Source: Neckera pumila
Taxonomy: Eukaryota; Streptophyta; Bryopsida; Hypnales; Neckeraceae
Reading direction: 5' to 3'
DNA: 64,000 nt
NCBI GenBank assembly: GCA_963969595.1
Contig: OZ018409.1
Location: 31,447,282-31,511,281 of the forward strand
Positions 1 through 11,470 of this stretch are shown piece after piece (the first letter of the stretch is position 1; each line of letters starts with the position of its first letter). The position numbers and the translations under genes are program-made. The notes beneath the pieces were generated by a model. The model ran no database searches. It was not told the DNA's origin and was given only the letters and a program-made list of their open reading frames with translations.

Positions 1-1648
1 GGATCAGAGAAAGCTAAAAAAAACAATTGGCAGGGAAGAAGCTCCCTGCCTCGTTTCTTTCTTGCTCGACATGCACGACGCAGGCCAATGAAATTGATTC
101 ATTCAGGAAAGTTTTCTCGAGTCTGATGATCGAGTGAGTACCTGGATTTGGCGAATTCATGAAGAACTGGCAAGAGCCGCTCCTGCACCGAGCTCCTGTT
201 GGACCTCACCATGAGATCCCGGAGAGTGCGAGTGCTGAATTCCAGGCTCGCCGTCTTGCGCTGCATCTTCCATAAGTCGTGGTCCGTATTGAAAATCCCT
301 TGGCCCAGCAGGTCATGCGACGGGTACGTGAAGTGCCTCCCCTTTGGGTAGTTCACGAAATTCGTCTTCAAGACATACTCCAAGTTCTCAGGCCTGTCAA
401 TTTCACCGAGAATAATCCATTAATCCCCAATCGTAAGAATGTCGAACTACTCAGCCACATACTGTATATTCTCTCTTACGCAATTTTAAGTCCGAATTGA
501 ATGAGTTAAGCTGTACGTCCTAGCTGTTTGACAGCACACGACACTAACTCCAACCAGCTTCAGCTAGTATATATTTTAAGGTAATTAATCCACTAATTCC
601 AGTTCCATTATCTTAAGTATGGATCATTTCCTTCATCTTAACGAAACCAAACGAATACTACAATATGCATCTCTTAACTATTCCCAACATTACTGCATTC
701 GAACATTAGTACAGGATCTCCTCCAGAAACGAATGACGAAAGTTTCAAGCAAATACCTCCCAGTCCCTCTCTTTCGGAAACCTAGTTTGAAACCCGTAAA
801 TGGCTAGATATTGCCTGCGTACAAAGAGATTGCATGCAGTTCCAGCTGCGAGCTCTGAGGCAAGCAAGATTGTACGATTCCACTAGATTCAATTTCCCCT
901 TCATATTCAATCGTAAACAGCAATCAAATGGAGCGTACTTATCCATGTCCATAATTAATTTGCACTATCAATCGTCCCTGGAATCATAACTACCCATGAA
1001 TGACCTGAACGGGACTGAACTGAAAACGATCAACCACCTACTGCAGCTGAAATTTAAAATATCCTGTTCAGAGACCTCGGTAGGCAATCACTGATCTAGT
1101 GTAAGACCCGCCATGCCAAAATGGCCATTGCTCCTACCTAGACGAGGTACTGAAATTCTGGAGGAAAAGGAATGTGAATGAATGGGGATCGAGAAGTCTG
1201 AAAATCTATCACAAGAAAGATCGAATATTCAAATCATATCTATATTCCCTGGACAGCAAACCAAATTGTATTGAATTTCAGCAGCAGAGCTAGCCAGCGT
1301 CCATACTTACCTGCAGGTGGCCACGGCCGTCAAGCAGGTGCACTTGGGCGCAATGGAAGTGTAAGTGCCATTGTGCTTCACCAGCATGTCGGTCGTCCAG
1401 TCGTGCATGCGCGGCAGGTTCCACAGAAACTGAGGCATGGTCCCGAAAATGGGCCAAACGATGGGCCCCTTGATGCGACCATACTTCAGCACATGCCACG
1501 CCAGGAAAGAGACCACCAGCGTCACCACCACTTGCGTCGTCACGGAACAATCCAAAGGCAGCATGCCCAGCGTCGCGGCTCCTCGCGGCTGGCCATGGAA
1601 CGCCGCCAGCGTAAAATTATCCGAACTGCATTTCGCCATGGTCGCCAT
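1..1648 (-). CDS. CYP86-like cytochrome P450, 5' part (cut by window edge)
   Basis: Two exons are visible: 1311-1648 and 142-393, joined over a 917-base intron (donor GTAAGT, acceptor TTGACAG). The join is in frame and reads ...VATCR-PENLEYVLK. The ATG at 1646-1648 is the first in frame; the longer open frame upstream starts only with TTG. Visible features are an N-terminal hydrophobic anchor (LPLDCSVTTQVVVTLVVSFLAW), the hinge KGPIVWPIFG, then RMHDW, NYPKG, HDLLGQGIFN, and the C-helix WKMQR that in P450s contacts a heme propionate, followed by EFSTRTLRDL. These blocks match plant CYP86-clan fatty-acid omega-hydroxylases, ER-anchored enzymes supplying omega-hydroxy acids for cutin and suberin; CYP704 or CYP94 are less likely. 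Exon 2 probably ends at the GTACTC donor at 140-141. The tiny AG acceptor near 14-15 would give an immediate stop, so exon 3 most likely lies outside. The heme Cys, ExxR and I-helix are not in the window. Confidence 0.85.
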
Positions 1649-2670
1649 GTCCCCACGTCGCTTCCAGCTGCCAAGGAAACCAACAACCAAGCTAATGCTA
1701 AAAGCTCGCTAGCTTAGCTAGAGTCGGTAGATCAATGCTCGCATATCCTCATCATTCCAAGTCGTCCACTCCACTCTCAGCACCAATGCGCGAGCCCATG
1801 TGTGAAACTCGCCAGTCGTCACACTAAGTTCACCCAAATCCGAAATGCTAACTCCACACTGAAACGCCTCAAAGGCGACACCTTAGCAAGCTCCCTCCTA
1901 GCTTAGCTGAGGAACTCACACGCCCTCACCTCCGATTGCACCCATCTCTCCAAGCATTCTGCTACTGAAAAATACAAAGCTGGGCAGCTCGCGAGCCGGC
2001 TTAGCTTGCTCCTCAGCCCCCACTCACGCACTTAAGTGCCTCTGACCCGTTTCATGTTACCATGGGCTCCCAGCTGCAACCGTCATGTCCTCCGTCCACA
2101 AACACATGCACGAACTCAGATCTTTTCCTCCGCCACAGGGAACCAAGAGAGTCAGACACAAACCTTACTTCGAAAACTATACGGTTTCTTCCTTCAAGCG
2201 AACACTAACTAAGAATGACAATGCATACCGAGCCCTTTCTTTTCCTAGCTCTCAACTGCGGGAGTGAGTGATCAGTAAGTTAGCACAAGCTCTCAGTTAC
2301 AAACTTTGGGGGTGAGACTGGAATTCAATGGGCCTCCTCTCCTACTAGCAAGCTCTCATCAGCTGGAGATGGAGACGAAGCGGAATTGGAAAGAAAGGGT
2401 CCAATACATCGCTTACCACGTTAGCTTAGCTGCAATGGGAGCATTCAAATGGCTGCTGCGGGTCTGTGTCTGCGAGCAGCTGGGCTCATTAATATGGTCT
2501 CCACTGATGACTCATGCACTAACAGTGGCAGGGAGCTCCTCAGTGAATTCATATGGAAACTCCAATGGCTGTTATGGTTTTATGACTGTACACATCCACC
2601 CTGGAGGGGTCTGGCTCTGCCAACTCAGCTCCTTTGTTTGCCCTTGGTGATGTGTCCCGCAAAGTAGATT
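1649..2670. other. Upstream region of the P450 gene
   Basis: This stretch has higher GC than the repeat land beyond it and contains no recognisable repeat. It probably holds the 5' UTR and promoter of the minus-strand P450 gene. Several short open frames cross it on the plus strand, but none resembles a known protein and no splice pattern supports them. A clear TATA box or transcription start could not be fixed. Confidence 0.4.
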
Positions 2671-2739
2671 CGACACTTTAAAATTCCATTTTAAAAAATT
2701 CAAGAATTATTATACATTTAAAAATTCAAAATATTCAGC

Positions 2740-3250
2740 AACCATCTTCTAAAGACACTTATTTTTTAGTGTGCGTGAAGGTGAGAAAGACAAGCTCTTT
2801 ATACAAGTGAAGTGGTAGGAGGTGAAATAACTCCATGTGGGATATGTAAATTAGGATTGGTAAGAGTTCAACTACTCATAGGTAAGTCAAAAGTAGGAAT
2901 TGTGTTCAAAGTAGGATTTTAGATGTCATTTAGACATTGTGGAATAAAAAATTTCAAAAAAATTTGAACTAATTTAATATGGGAAATCAAGTTAACTTTT
3001 ATTTTACAAAACCTCATTTGAGATTTCAAGATTCCAATCAAAAGTTACAAATAAATTTTAGAGAGGGTTAGAAGGGACAATTTTCTTAACACTTTCAAAC
3101 ATCTTCTCAAAATTTTGACCATAATTTTTTTGGAGAGGATCAAAATCACAATCGGATTTTTGGAAATGAAATTTAGCTTGATTTACCAACTTCTATTAGT
3201 TCGAAGTTTATTTAAAACAATATTCAACTATGCCAAAATGACATCTGGAA
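2740..3250 (+). repeat. Dispersed repeat R1, copy 1
   Basis: A diverged interspersed repeat with further copies near 10108-10480 and 35540-35880. Shared landmarks in order are a phrase on plus-sense 'acaagtg..gtggtagga', 'gatatgtaaattagga', 'aagtcaaaag', then 'ttcaaaa..tttgaac' and 'aaatcaag..aactttta'. No terminal repeats, target duplication or open frame could be seen, so the class is unknown. Confidence 0.5.
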
Positions 3251-3699
3251 TTCTTTTCTAAGCACGATTCTTCCATTTTGACAATGAGCAATCAAACTCA
3301 GTCGTCTTCATAATGGACATGGATTTCATTATAAAATCAACCTCTTCACCCTCCTTCCCACTAAAGGTAAATGAAGTGATTACTTCACTTTGCCATCAAA
3401 AATTATATTGATGGTAGATGGTCTTTGGACTTTATTTTGGACTTTCTAGCTAACTTTGAGTATTTTTTTTTAACAACAATTGGTCATTTAATTCTTGCCA
3501 AATTTAACAATTTCTTTAGTTCATTTTTCTTTTTTTTTCCCAACTTCCTTTTAAATATCCAATTTTTGCCGACCTTGCCCCTACACGTAAAGTAGTTGGA
3601 AAGGGTTTATACTACCCAAGTTTAATATGAATGAATGAGATTAAATTACTTGGGACTGTAGAAAGAGGGCAGTTTTATGCTTTTATGAGCTTTGGGGCA

Positions 3700-4010
3700 C
3701 TTATTGACTAAGGTAGCAACACCACCTCTAAAATCTTGGAAAATCAGTGGAAGCAAATAGATGTGATTACAAGAATGTACTACATCTGAATATCAGACCC
3801 TAGTGTTGGTATTAATTGGCATTTGTAGTCCGCTCTTTAAAAATTCACAACTTACTCTTCTTTGGATGTCTACTAATAATAATCATGTTCAAAACTCACA
3901 AATTGACAGTCTTGGGTGTTGGCCTACCTTATGTGGAACCAAAGGCTTTAAAATGTGAACCGGCTTGGTGCACAATTCCAAGCTTTTGGTGTTGTTTGTG
4001 TATGTGAATT
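3700..4010 (+). repeat. Dispersed repeat R2, copy 1
   Basis: This stretch matches 19846-20170 in the same orientation through shared blocks such as 'aaggtagca', 'cctctaaaatctt', 'agatgtgatt', 'gtactaca', 'gtgttggtatta' and 'atcatgttcaaaa'. The copies differ by several small insertions. Ends are not defined and there is no coding potential. Confidence 0.5.
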
Positions 4011-4084
4011 GTAAGTTAGCTTTCACATTGATAGATAAGGTACCGTACGCACAAGTCAGTTTCGGCACCTTACTTCCGAAACAA

Positions 4085-4400
4085 TTTATTTTTTGCAGTT
4101 AGACAATCAATTGCCAGCTTGATTTGGATGTCTTTTACTTTCAAAACACTATGCCTTTTTCTAATTTTTAGACACTCGTAATTTTGGATTGATTTTTTTC
4201 TATTCATGCTTAAATGTGTTCCTTTTTCTTAAAAAAATTAAGAATATTTTTTGGATAATCATTCAAAATTAGCAACAATGAAAATTTTCAGATTTTTGAA
4301 AATAGGTGTACAATTTTCTTAAAATTTCAAACACAATCCAAATTTTCCCTACTTATTTCCAAAAACTCTCACGTACAACGGTATGGGACCTCTTGGAGTT
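4085..4400 (-). repeat. Dispersed repeat R3, copy 1
   Basis: The reverse complement resembles 61150-61440: both contain blocks around 'attgttgctaattttgaat', 'aaaaaattatt', 'cattcatgc' and 'aatccaaaattaagaatg' in the same order. It is an old, AT-rich repeat with no identified ends. Confidence 0.45.
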
Positions 4401-4589
4401 TGGAGTTTGGACTGTACCTAAAATCAGCGGTAAGTTAGAGAGTTACATCATGACATCCTATGTCATTGTCGCACACGTACACAAGGAGACTCCAAAGTGG
4501 ACGCATTGTACTGTGCCTGATGGGTAGAGTATGCACTGCCTGGGCCACACCTGCAGCCGTTTGGTATGGAGTCTATGGACTATGGAGAA

Positions 4590-4740
4590 GGCTCCCATTT
4601 TTTTAAATTTTTTTGGGCCACAAATAAAGAGCTCCCATTTTTTTAATTTTTTAATTTTTTAATTTTTTGAACATGGACATTTTCCATTAACCAAGGAAAC
4701 AGTACAATGAACCAGCAGGCACAGCCCAAGAGCTCCCATT
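4590..4740 (-). mobile_element. LINE-like 3' end remnant
   Basis: Read on the minus strand, this carries a 'gtttcc..ggttaatggaaa' phrase followed by an A-rich tail made of repeated 'aaaaaatt' units. The same phrase in a similar place occurs near 34690-34740 next to a decayed retrotransposon reading frame, and a weaker one near 49765-49800. A 3' fragment of a non-LTR retroelement is the best reading; no reverse transcriptase domain remains here. Confidence 0.4.
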
Positions 4741-4973
4741 TTTCACAGCATGAGAGGAGGGAGGGAGGGAGGCTCAGCTGACTACTAAAGGGAGGAGTTT
4801 GGCTAACTACTAAAGTCAACACATGTTCCGTAGATCCTCTGGGTTGGGGATTACACATGGGATGGATTTATGGGAGACTTGGATTAGGAAGTTGGGTAAG
4901 GTGCGCCACACTTGGTTGGACCTTGAGTTGGTTGGTTGAAGGACTTGTTCTTAGCTTGGTTGCAATGGAATTA

Positions 4974-5112
4974 GGGCCTCTTCACAATATGGCTGTCCAA
5001 GTCGAGAGGCCGTGGAACTCTGCAATATGATTCGTGGAACTGACGGACCCTGCAATATGATTGGTGGAAACGATGGACTCTCGACTTGGACGGCCATAGT
5101 GTGAAGAGGCCC
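4974..5112. mobile_element. Tourist-like (PIF/Harbinger-type) MITE
   Basis: A 139-bp element whose ends are inverted repeats starting GGGCCTCTTCACA and closing TGTGAAGAGGCCC, flanked on both sides by TTA (4971-4973 and 5113-5115). A TTA target duplication with a GGGCC-starting end is the classical PIF/Harbinger (Tourist) signature. The inverted homology continues inward, where ACTCGACTTGGACGGCC-like sequence appears on both arms. There is no open frame. Confidence 0.8.
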
Positions 5113-5449
5113 TTAACATCCTCGTTATCTTAATAGAAAGGAAGATTTGTGAAGATCATGTGAGGGGGCTTGTACTAGAGAAGCTTCCAAGCATTGTTGC
5201 CGATTGGTAGTATGGTGAGGTCGCTGGTCAAACCATGCTACCGGATCGGCAACATCCAGAAGCTTTTGTGGTGTTGAAGTAACTGTGGAAGTTCGATTTT
5301 GTTATACAATTCAGACCTTGCCAATTATGGCGGGTATATAAATATCTAACTTTGTTGTACATCAATAGTTGTTGAAGTATGCAGGGACTATACATCATGT
5401 TTCAAATATCTACAGTTTTTGAAAATAAGTCCCTTATAATTTTTTTAGG

Positions 5450-5476
5450 TCCCCTTAATATCCCTATTCAGTATAA
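5450..5476 (-). mobile_element. Solo end of the 110-bp MITE family
   Basis: This end, with 'ggtccccttaatatccct' and 'attcagta', matches the right terminus of the complete element at 39917-40026. No matching left terminus is found nearby, so it is a fragment or strongly decayed copy. Confidence 0.4.
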
Positions 5477-6334
5477 AAGCACGGCTAAAGAATGAGCAGA
5501 ATCAGACTTCCACTACTTTAATGTTAGTATTCTCTTCAAGCTAAGTGCTTTTGCATAACTCAATGAGCTTGGTGAATGGTGGAATTGTAAAGAATAGGTA
5601 TTTAAGTCTCTACAAGTATATAGAAATCCTAAGTTGCAATACAATATATGACACTCTCAAGTTAGATGCAGTTTGTTTCAAATGCTATGATGTGAGATTT
5701 GATGATTGAATAGAAATTATAATTGTCCTCCATTTCCTCTTAAAAATTGAAACATTTTCTTTCAGTTTGGATATTCATCACTTTCAAGACCTTTAATTTT
5801 GCATAGTGACATGTATAGCATGTGACAAGAATACCTTGTTTGGTCATCAAGATTCTTTATTCTTTACATTTACCATTACACAATCTTTGAAGACTTATGG
5901 TTTTGCATAGTGACATGTGTAGCATGGACAAGAATACCTTATTGGCATAATTAAGGTCTTCATGTTCATAAATGTATGACATTTTTGCCCATGGATAATC
6001 AAGTGGATCAACTAAAAACGAATTAAATGGAATTTAGAAACCGTTTTGAGACTTGTAGTGAAATGTTTCTTGATTCTTGTATAATCTTAATCTTAGACTT
6101 AATATATTTTAAAATTGTTCAAAGTAACCTCTATATGTTTCTATGTGTGTTCCAAATGGTGACCTTACTAACACTTTTCTTCCTTCTTCAACACACTGCA
6201 CATTTAAAGACACGTTACATGTCCCATTTTGAATTCAGATATTTTTTTATTATGCAACATTTAAAAAAATAAAAGCTATCTCTCATCCCAATTAGCTTTA
6301 AAATAAGCTCATGATTTCAAAAACCATGACAAGA

Positions 6335-6418
6335 TGCATATATATATATACATACATACATACATATATACACACATATATATACACACATAGACAGAGA
6401 GACACATACATATATATG
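6335..6418. repeat. TA/CA/CATA microsatellite
   Basis: A compound simple repeat of TA, CATA, CA and GA units. It lies shortly before the first TTAA element. It produces spurious low-complexity open frames. Confidence 0.9.
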
Positions 6419-6470
6419 TTCAAATTTGCAATTTCAAATGATATGAAGTAATCGATGTTTCTAAAATTAA

Positions 6471-7386
6471 CCCCTAAAGGCCCAAGGCCTTTTTTCTGCA
6501 AAAAAACACCCAAAATTGCCATTTTTTTAGCAAAGAGTGAAAAAAAATTAAAAATATTTTTTTTGCACGTCTAACCATATGATCTTACACCTAACTAGTA
6601 TGAGAATGTGAGGAAAAAATTTCAGAATTTTTGACCGCACAAATTGCAAGATATCTACGTTTAAAGTGAAAAAAAACAAATTTTTCAATACATTGTGGGA
6701 CTGGTTTTTTTGACTTTGAACATTTTTAACTTAAAATTTTTACACTACAGAGTTTAAGCCTTAAAAGTTTATAGTGGAGAATTGAGTTGACAATCTACCC
6801 AAAAAAAAATCCATAAAAAATTAATTTTCATTATTGAAAAAATTGTTAAGTAGAAGTAGGTACGAGATAGAAGGAAAATCTAAAATATTCATATATTTTA
6901 GATGGAATTAAAATGCACTAATTCCAATGGTCAGATTGTTCTAGCAAGTAAACTTAACCATGCAAAAAAAAATTTGAAAATTTTGAAAAGTTACATTCAA
7001 AAATGAATCCTACAAATTATTTTTTTCAAAAAGATGCTATAACTGCCCGAAAAACAAGAATGTCCATAACTTTCTCATAACAAATCCAAGTGAAATGAAT
7101 CAAAGCTTTTTAGATAGACAAAAATATAATATTTGAGACAAAATTACTATAAAAAATAAAAATAAAAGTGCAAATTTTTTTTGCTACCCGCCGTCCCCTA
7201 TTTTGAGCTTATTTGGTCATAACTTTTGTTCCTAGGCACCGATTGTGAAAAAAATTATATTCCCATGAAGCTAATCAGTTTTTCTACCTCCCAAAAAAGA
7301 TTAAAAAAATCAGGAGAAAATTTCAGCCCGTAGGTACCTGCCCCAAAACGCATTTGTCCCTCGAAGGGACAATGGGCTTTTAGGAG
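6471..7386 (+). mobile_element. TTAA element A (piggyBac-like, non-autonomous)
   Basis: A 916-bp element between TTAA at 6467-6470 and TTAA at 7387-7390. The left end is CCCCTAAAGGCCCAAGG; the right end is a decayed version (GGGCTTTTAGGAG). The subterminal block on the right contains the imperfect palindrome TCCCTCGAAGGGA. Internal landmarks shared by the family run in order: a 'tgccatt' box, a 'gatctta' box, 'attgcaagatat', 'aattccaatgg..agattgtt', 'gatgct..aactgcc', 'cataacttt' twice, and 'gcaccgatt'. No frame longer than about 75 codons exists, so it encodes no transposase. Its right TTAA is shared with the next element. Confidence 0.85.
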
Positions 7387-7390
7387 TTAA

Positions 7391-8311
7391 CCCCTAAAGG
7401 ACCAAGGTGATTTTCCTATCAAAAACGACTCAAAATTGTCATTTAAGATTGCAAAGAGAAAAGAGCTCTAAAAATTATTTTTTCTTGCATATCCAACCGT
7501 AAGATCTTATACTTGACAAGTATATGAATATGTGGAAGAATTTTCAAAAATTTTGACCATGTAGATTGCAAGATACATGCATTTAAAGTGAAGAATTTTT
7601 TTTTTGCACCTTGTTTGACTAGATTTTTTGGCTTTGAGTCTTTTTAGTTCAAATTTTTTGATCTATGGACTTCGATTTTCTACTTATTTATGTTAAGTAG
7701 TTGAGTCAAGAATCTCCCAAAAAAGTTTAGGATAAAAAGCACTTAGTTTTCACTCATTAAAATATCATTGAGTAGAAGTGGTTCAAGATTGAAGAAAAAA
7801 CAAAATTGTTAATAGCTCTTAGATGGAATTGAATCACAATAATCCCAACAGTGAGATTGTTCTCGCAAGAAAATCTAACCTTATCTAACAAAAAAATTTG
7901 AAAAATTCTAAAAATTGCATTAAAAAACAAATTCTACAAGTTATTTTTTCAAGAAGATGCTTAGATTGCCCGAAAAACTAAGATTGTCCATAACATTTTC
8001 CTTATTAGTCCAAATTGAATGAAACAACGCTTCACATATAGACAAAAATATATTATTTGAGAAAAAAATTGAAAAAATATTATTTTGACTTTATGTGATT
8101 TTTTGGGGACTGCCCATCAAATTTCAATTTTGCTTATTGTGCCATAACTGTTGCTCCCAGAGATCAATTAAAATAAAAACTACATGTTCACAAAGCTCTT
8201 GCAAAAATACACAACCTCAAAAAATTCCAAAAAATATTACTAAAAATTGAGACAGTAGGAACCTGCCCAGACCTAATTTGTCCCCTGAGGGGACAAACGG
8301 TCCTCTAGGGG
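7391..8311 (+). mobile_element. TTAA element B, abutting element A
   Basis: A 921-bp element between TTAA at 7387-7390 and 8312-8315. It begins CCCCTAAAGGACCAAGG and ends with GTCCCCTGAGGGGAC followed by CCTCTAGGGG. It belongs to the same broad family as element A but to a different subfamily, being closest to the copy at 55251-56175. It shares one TTAA with element A, so one of the two inserted into the other's target duplication. It is non-coding. Confidence 0.85.
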
Positions 8312-8639
8312 TTAATACAAGTATATGCAATCAAATCCATTTATATTTGTCAAATGTATTAGTATATCATATCCGTATGTTTGTATGAGGGACATAGGAT
8401 GTGGACTCCACATGGTTGGCTATGTGGCCGTGATATTGATAATAAAGAAAACAAAATAACCAATTTGTCTTACCTTCCAAGCAAAAATCAAGAAAATGAC
8501 ATGGCCATGTACAAATAATTGGTGAAATGGATCCACAAAAATAAGCCATATTGTTGTAAAAAAAATTGTTATCATTTCAAAATTTTGAAGATCAATAACT
8601 TCTAAAGTTGTCAATTTGCATGTGACTATAGTATTACTC

Positions 8640-8940
8640 TTTAATAGATTAAATAATAATGATGATGATAGTTTGGTAATCATTGTGAATGAAGAGGTTA
8701 TTGGAGTAATTCAACTAGCCTTGTCTCACGGATATTGGAAGCGAGGTTTATCCTTATTGCCTCCTTTTGGAAGAGACTCTATGTCACAAACCTAGGACTA
8801 GTGATTTGTAACTAACAATAAAACAAATAAACAATATCAATGATTATTATTCAATCATTTGTCCTTCAAAATTTAGTGTGGCAGATTTTGGGATGTCTTG
8901 CATGTGGTATTTCTTTTGTTTTTTAATAGCAATCACCATA
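8640..8940 (+). repeat. Dispersed repeat R4, 5' block, copy 1
   Basis: This matches 39160-39440 through blocks such as 'tgtgaatgaag', 'ttgtctc..ggata', 'gaagcga', 'cctccttttgga', 'aataaaacaaata' and 'caatatcaatgattatt'. The downstream R4 block is at 10790-11470 here but only about 100 bases further on in the second copy, so copy 1 gained about 1.8 kb or copy 2 lost it. Confidence 0.5.
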
Positions 8941-10107
8941 TTGAGTTGGAAAATATTGGCGAAAAGTCAATGAGTTTGTATTTTTTTGATGACCTGGTTC
9001 AAATCCAATGTGGCCACTAATTATACCATTGGACATTGTCTCTATTCTAAGCAAAATGATAAGAATTGGTTTAATTTTGTTATGGCGAAAGTTAGATATT
9101 TTCTGGTTTCTTTTTTGTGAGTGTAATATATTGGAGGTAACTATTATATTGTGTTGTGATGGATTTCTCTAAATACTCTTCTAATTAGATGTTGTTTGAT
9201 ATATAGGTGTTTGAAGCCTTTAAGTTCCTTTGACTTTGTTTGTAGATGACTCTTCTAGCTCTAGTTGTGATTGTTAGTAGTGGTGCAATTTCCATCCTTC
9301 ATTTTTGATATTGTTGAGTAATTTTGACATTTTTTTTGTTTGCAAGTAATAGCTTCTCCTATGTGTATATTTGGTGTATTTCATAACAATATATACACTA
9401 GTAACAGAATATCATGACCAAATCAACAAAAAAATCAATTGATTTTTGTTGTTTGGGAGACTATAATGATTGTTGTCATTGATTTTGAACATTTTATAAA
9501 AGCCAACAAAATAGATGCCTACTTTATTTTTATTTAAATAGTGCAATGGCTAAATCAACAAAATTTTAGGGGATCTAGAATCTTGTAGAATTTTGGGACT
9601 CTACGTAGCACATTCACAATATTTTGGAATATTCTTATATTGTAGCAGTAGTATAAGGTCGAGACATTAATGCCGAAGAATTAATTAACTTTTAAAGCCC
9701 TGAAGCATGATTTCAAATCATTCTCCACTTCTAGGCAGGTTCTTCCTGGTGCCACATTTGTTGAATACAATTCTTATGATCTTTTTAAAAAGATGTGTTC
9801 TACCACTAGCTTGATGCCTAAAAAATTTCAAACCAATCCAAATTGCAGTTAAAAAGTTAGGTATGAAAAGGTCATTTTTTTATTGTAGGCTATTTCGGGT
9901 AGCCATGACAAATTGATCCAATAGGTTGGAAGTTCTTTATGCATACTTTCAACAAAATTGTTAACATAATCTGAAGTTGAAAGGCACACAAGCACACAAT
10001 TTTGACTACAAGTATTTAAGATAAGTTTTCCTCATTTATGCAACATTTAAAACACACAGTTGAAATTCTACGTATAATGAAAATATTATTTTTAATTTAA
10101 TCATTTA
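8941..10107. other. Intergenic, nothing recognised
   Basis: AT-rich sequence interrupting the R4 repeat. No open frame of note, no termini and no structured repeat were recognised. A tRNA B-box-like phrase near 8985-8995 lacks a convincing A box. Confidence 0.5.
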
Positions 10108-10480
10108 CAATTTGGTGTTTTTAAAACTCACCAGATTTTGGCAACTGTTGTGGCATAGTATAATTATTTTTTTCAAAACAATTTGAACTAATAAAGTTGG
10201 AAAATCAAGTAACTTTTATCTTTAAAAACTCATTTGAGATTTTGAGCCTCCAATCAAAAGCTATGGACAAAGTTCAAAGAGGGTTTGCAGTGGGCATTTT
10301 CTTTGGCATTTTTAAACATTCTCTTTAAATTTTGTCCATAACTTTTGATTAAAGACTCAAAATCACAAAAAGATTTTTGGAAATGAAAGTTAGCTTGATT
10401 TTCTAACTTTTTATAGTTCAAAGTTTTATGAAAAAGTTATTTTACTATGTCAAAATGATTGCCAAAGTTTGATCAGTTTT
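10108..10480 (+). repeat. Dispersed repeat R1, copy 2
   Basis: Same family as 2740-3250 and 35540-35880. It shares 'tttcaaaacaatttgaacta', 'aaaatcaagtaacttttat', 'catttgagattt' and 'aatcacaa' in order. It is non-coding. Confidence 0.5.
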
Positions 10481-10539
10481 AAAAACACCGAATTGTGCTG
10501 CATAAATTTAAAAAATACACATTTCTATTGTACATGCAA

Positions 10540-10665
10540 TTGCAACAATGGTGTGATGGTTGGAGCATGAGCTTGAGGTCTTAAGTTCAAACCCGGTATA
10601 TAAATATGGGTTGATTGCATGGCTGCCTAAAAATTGTGGGAAATACAAAATTTTAATTTGTTGTC
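10540..10665 (+). mobile_element. tRNA-derived SINE-like head
   Basis: The stretch has a tRNA-like internal promoter: an A-box-like TGGTGTGATGGTTGG near 10548-10562, and about 20 bases later a B-box-like AGTTCAAACCC at 10584-10594. The spacing fits RNA polymerase III promoters. No cloverleaf can be closed, so it is not a functional tRNA. A tRNA-related SINE head is the best reading. No second copy was found in the window, and the tail and target duplication are not clear. Confidence 0.45.
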
Positions 10666-10789
10666 TGGAAATGTAAGTAACTAAGTATAAACGATTTTTT
10701 TACCAGATTTGACCAAATCAACAGAAACTCAGCAAATTTCAGTGTAATTTTTACCAAGAAAATACAACCAATTCAGTAGGTACAAACAA

Positions 10790-11470
10790 CAAATTTTGAA
10801 TGGATTGGTTGCATATTTTTCTAGTAGTGATAAATTCCATAATTTGTATTACAATGGATAGGTGGCAAATCATTTTTGGTTGGTTTAATACTAGAAGTAT
10901 ACTTGGATTTAGTGTTGCTCCACAATTATATGATGTTGAAGCGGTTTTGCAATTACAAGTCAATAGCTATGGTTGGATTATATTGTCATGGGGTTGGTCG
11001 TCATTTTTACCAACATTCATTGAGTTATAACATTTTGTGTTTTTTGGCTCGTGAAGAGTTTGTGTAATTCTCATATTGCATTGTTATGGTGTTTTATTCT
11101 TAGATTTTGTATGTTTCTTTCTAGACAAGATACTAAAAGGTGGATTCATGTACTTATTATTGGGTATTGATAAGTGTGCAATTAATGTTTCGATTTTCAA
11201 GTAGTTGAATAGGTGTTTTGTTTCCCATGTATTGATTGTACCAAAATTTGAGTACCTTCAAGAGCTGTTTGTTATTTGCAAATTTTTTCCAAGATGATTG
11301 GATTCCATTTTGTCTATTTTGTCATTGCTAAGCCATTTGGGTAATTGTGCTTTAAATATTTGTTTACCAATTTCTTCTTTTTAAGAATTTTGGAAGATTT
11401 CTAAAGGATCTTTTTCCTAATTTGAGTACATTTTGGAGGATGGCTTTGTGTAATTAACATAGGTTTGAAT
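10790..11470 (+). repeat. Dispersed repeat R4, 3' block, copy 1
   Basis: This matches 39545-39835 and, further on, 39875-40090. Shared blocks include 'gctccacaattat', 'tttttaccaacattcatt', 'agagtttgtgtaattct', 'ttgttatggtgttttatt' and 'ttggaggatggctttgtgta'. Neither copy keeps an open frame, so the short translated stretches here are not conserved as protein. Confidence 0.5.

Noticed and set aside
14..15. Third P450 exon beginning at position 13
   Set aside because: Joining to exon 2 gives a stop codon within four codons, so the true acceptor is probably outside the window.
1271..1717. 148-codon plus-strand frame over the P450 exon
   Set aside because: Antisense shadow of the P450 first exon, which has clear family motifs on the minus strand.
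10540..10665. Functional tRNA gene
   Set aside because: A- and B-box-like sequences are present, but no acceptor stem or cloverleaf closes.
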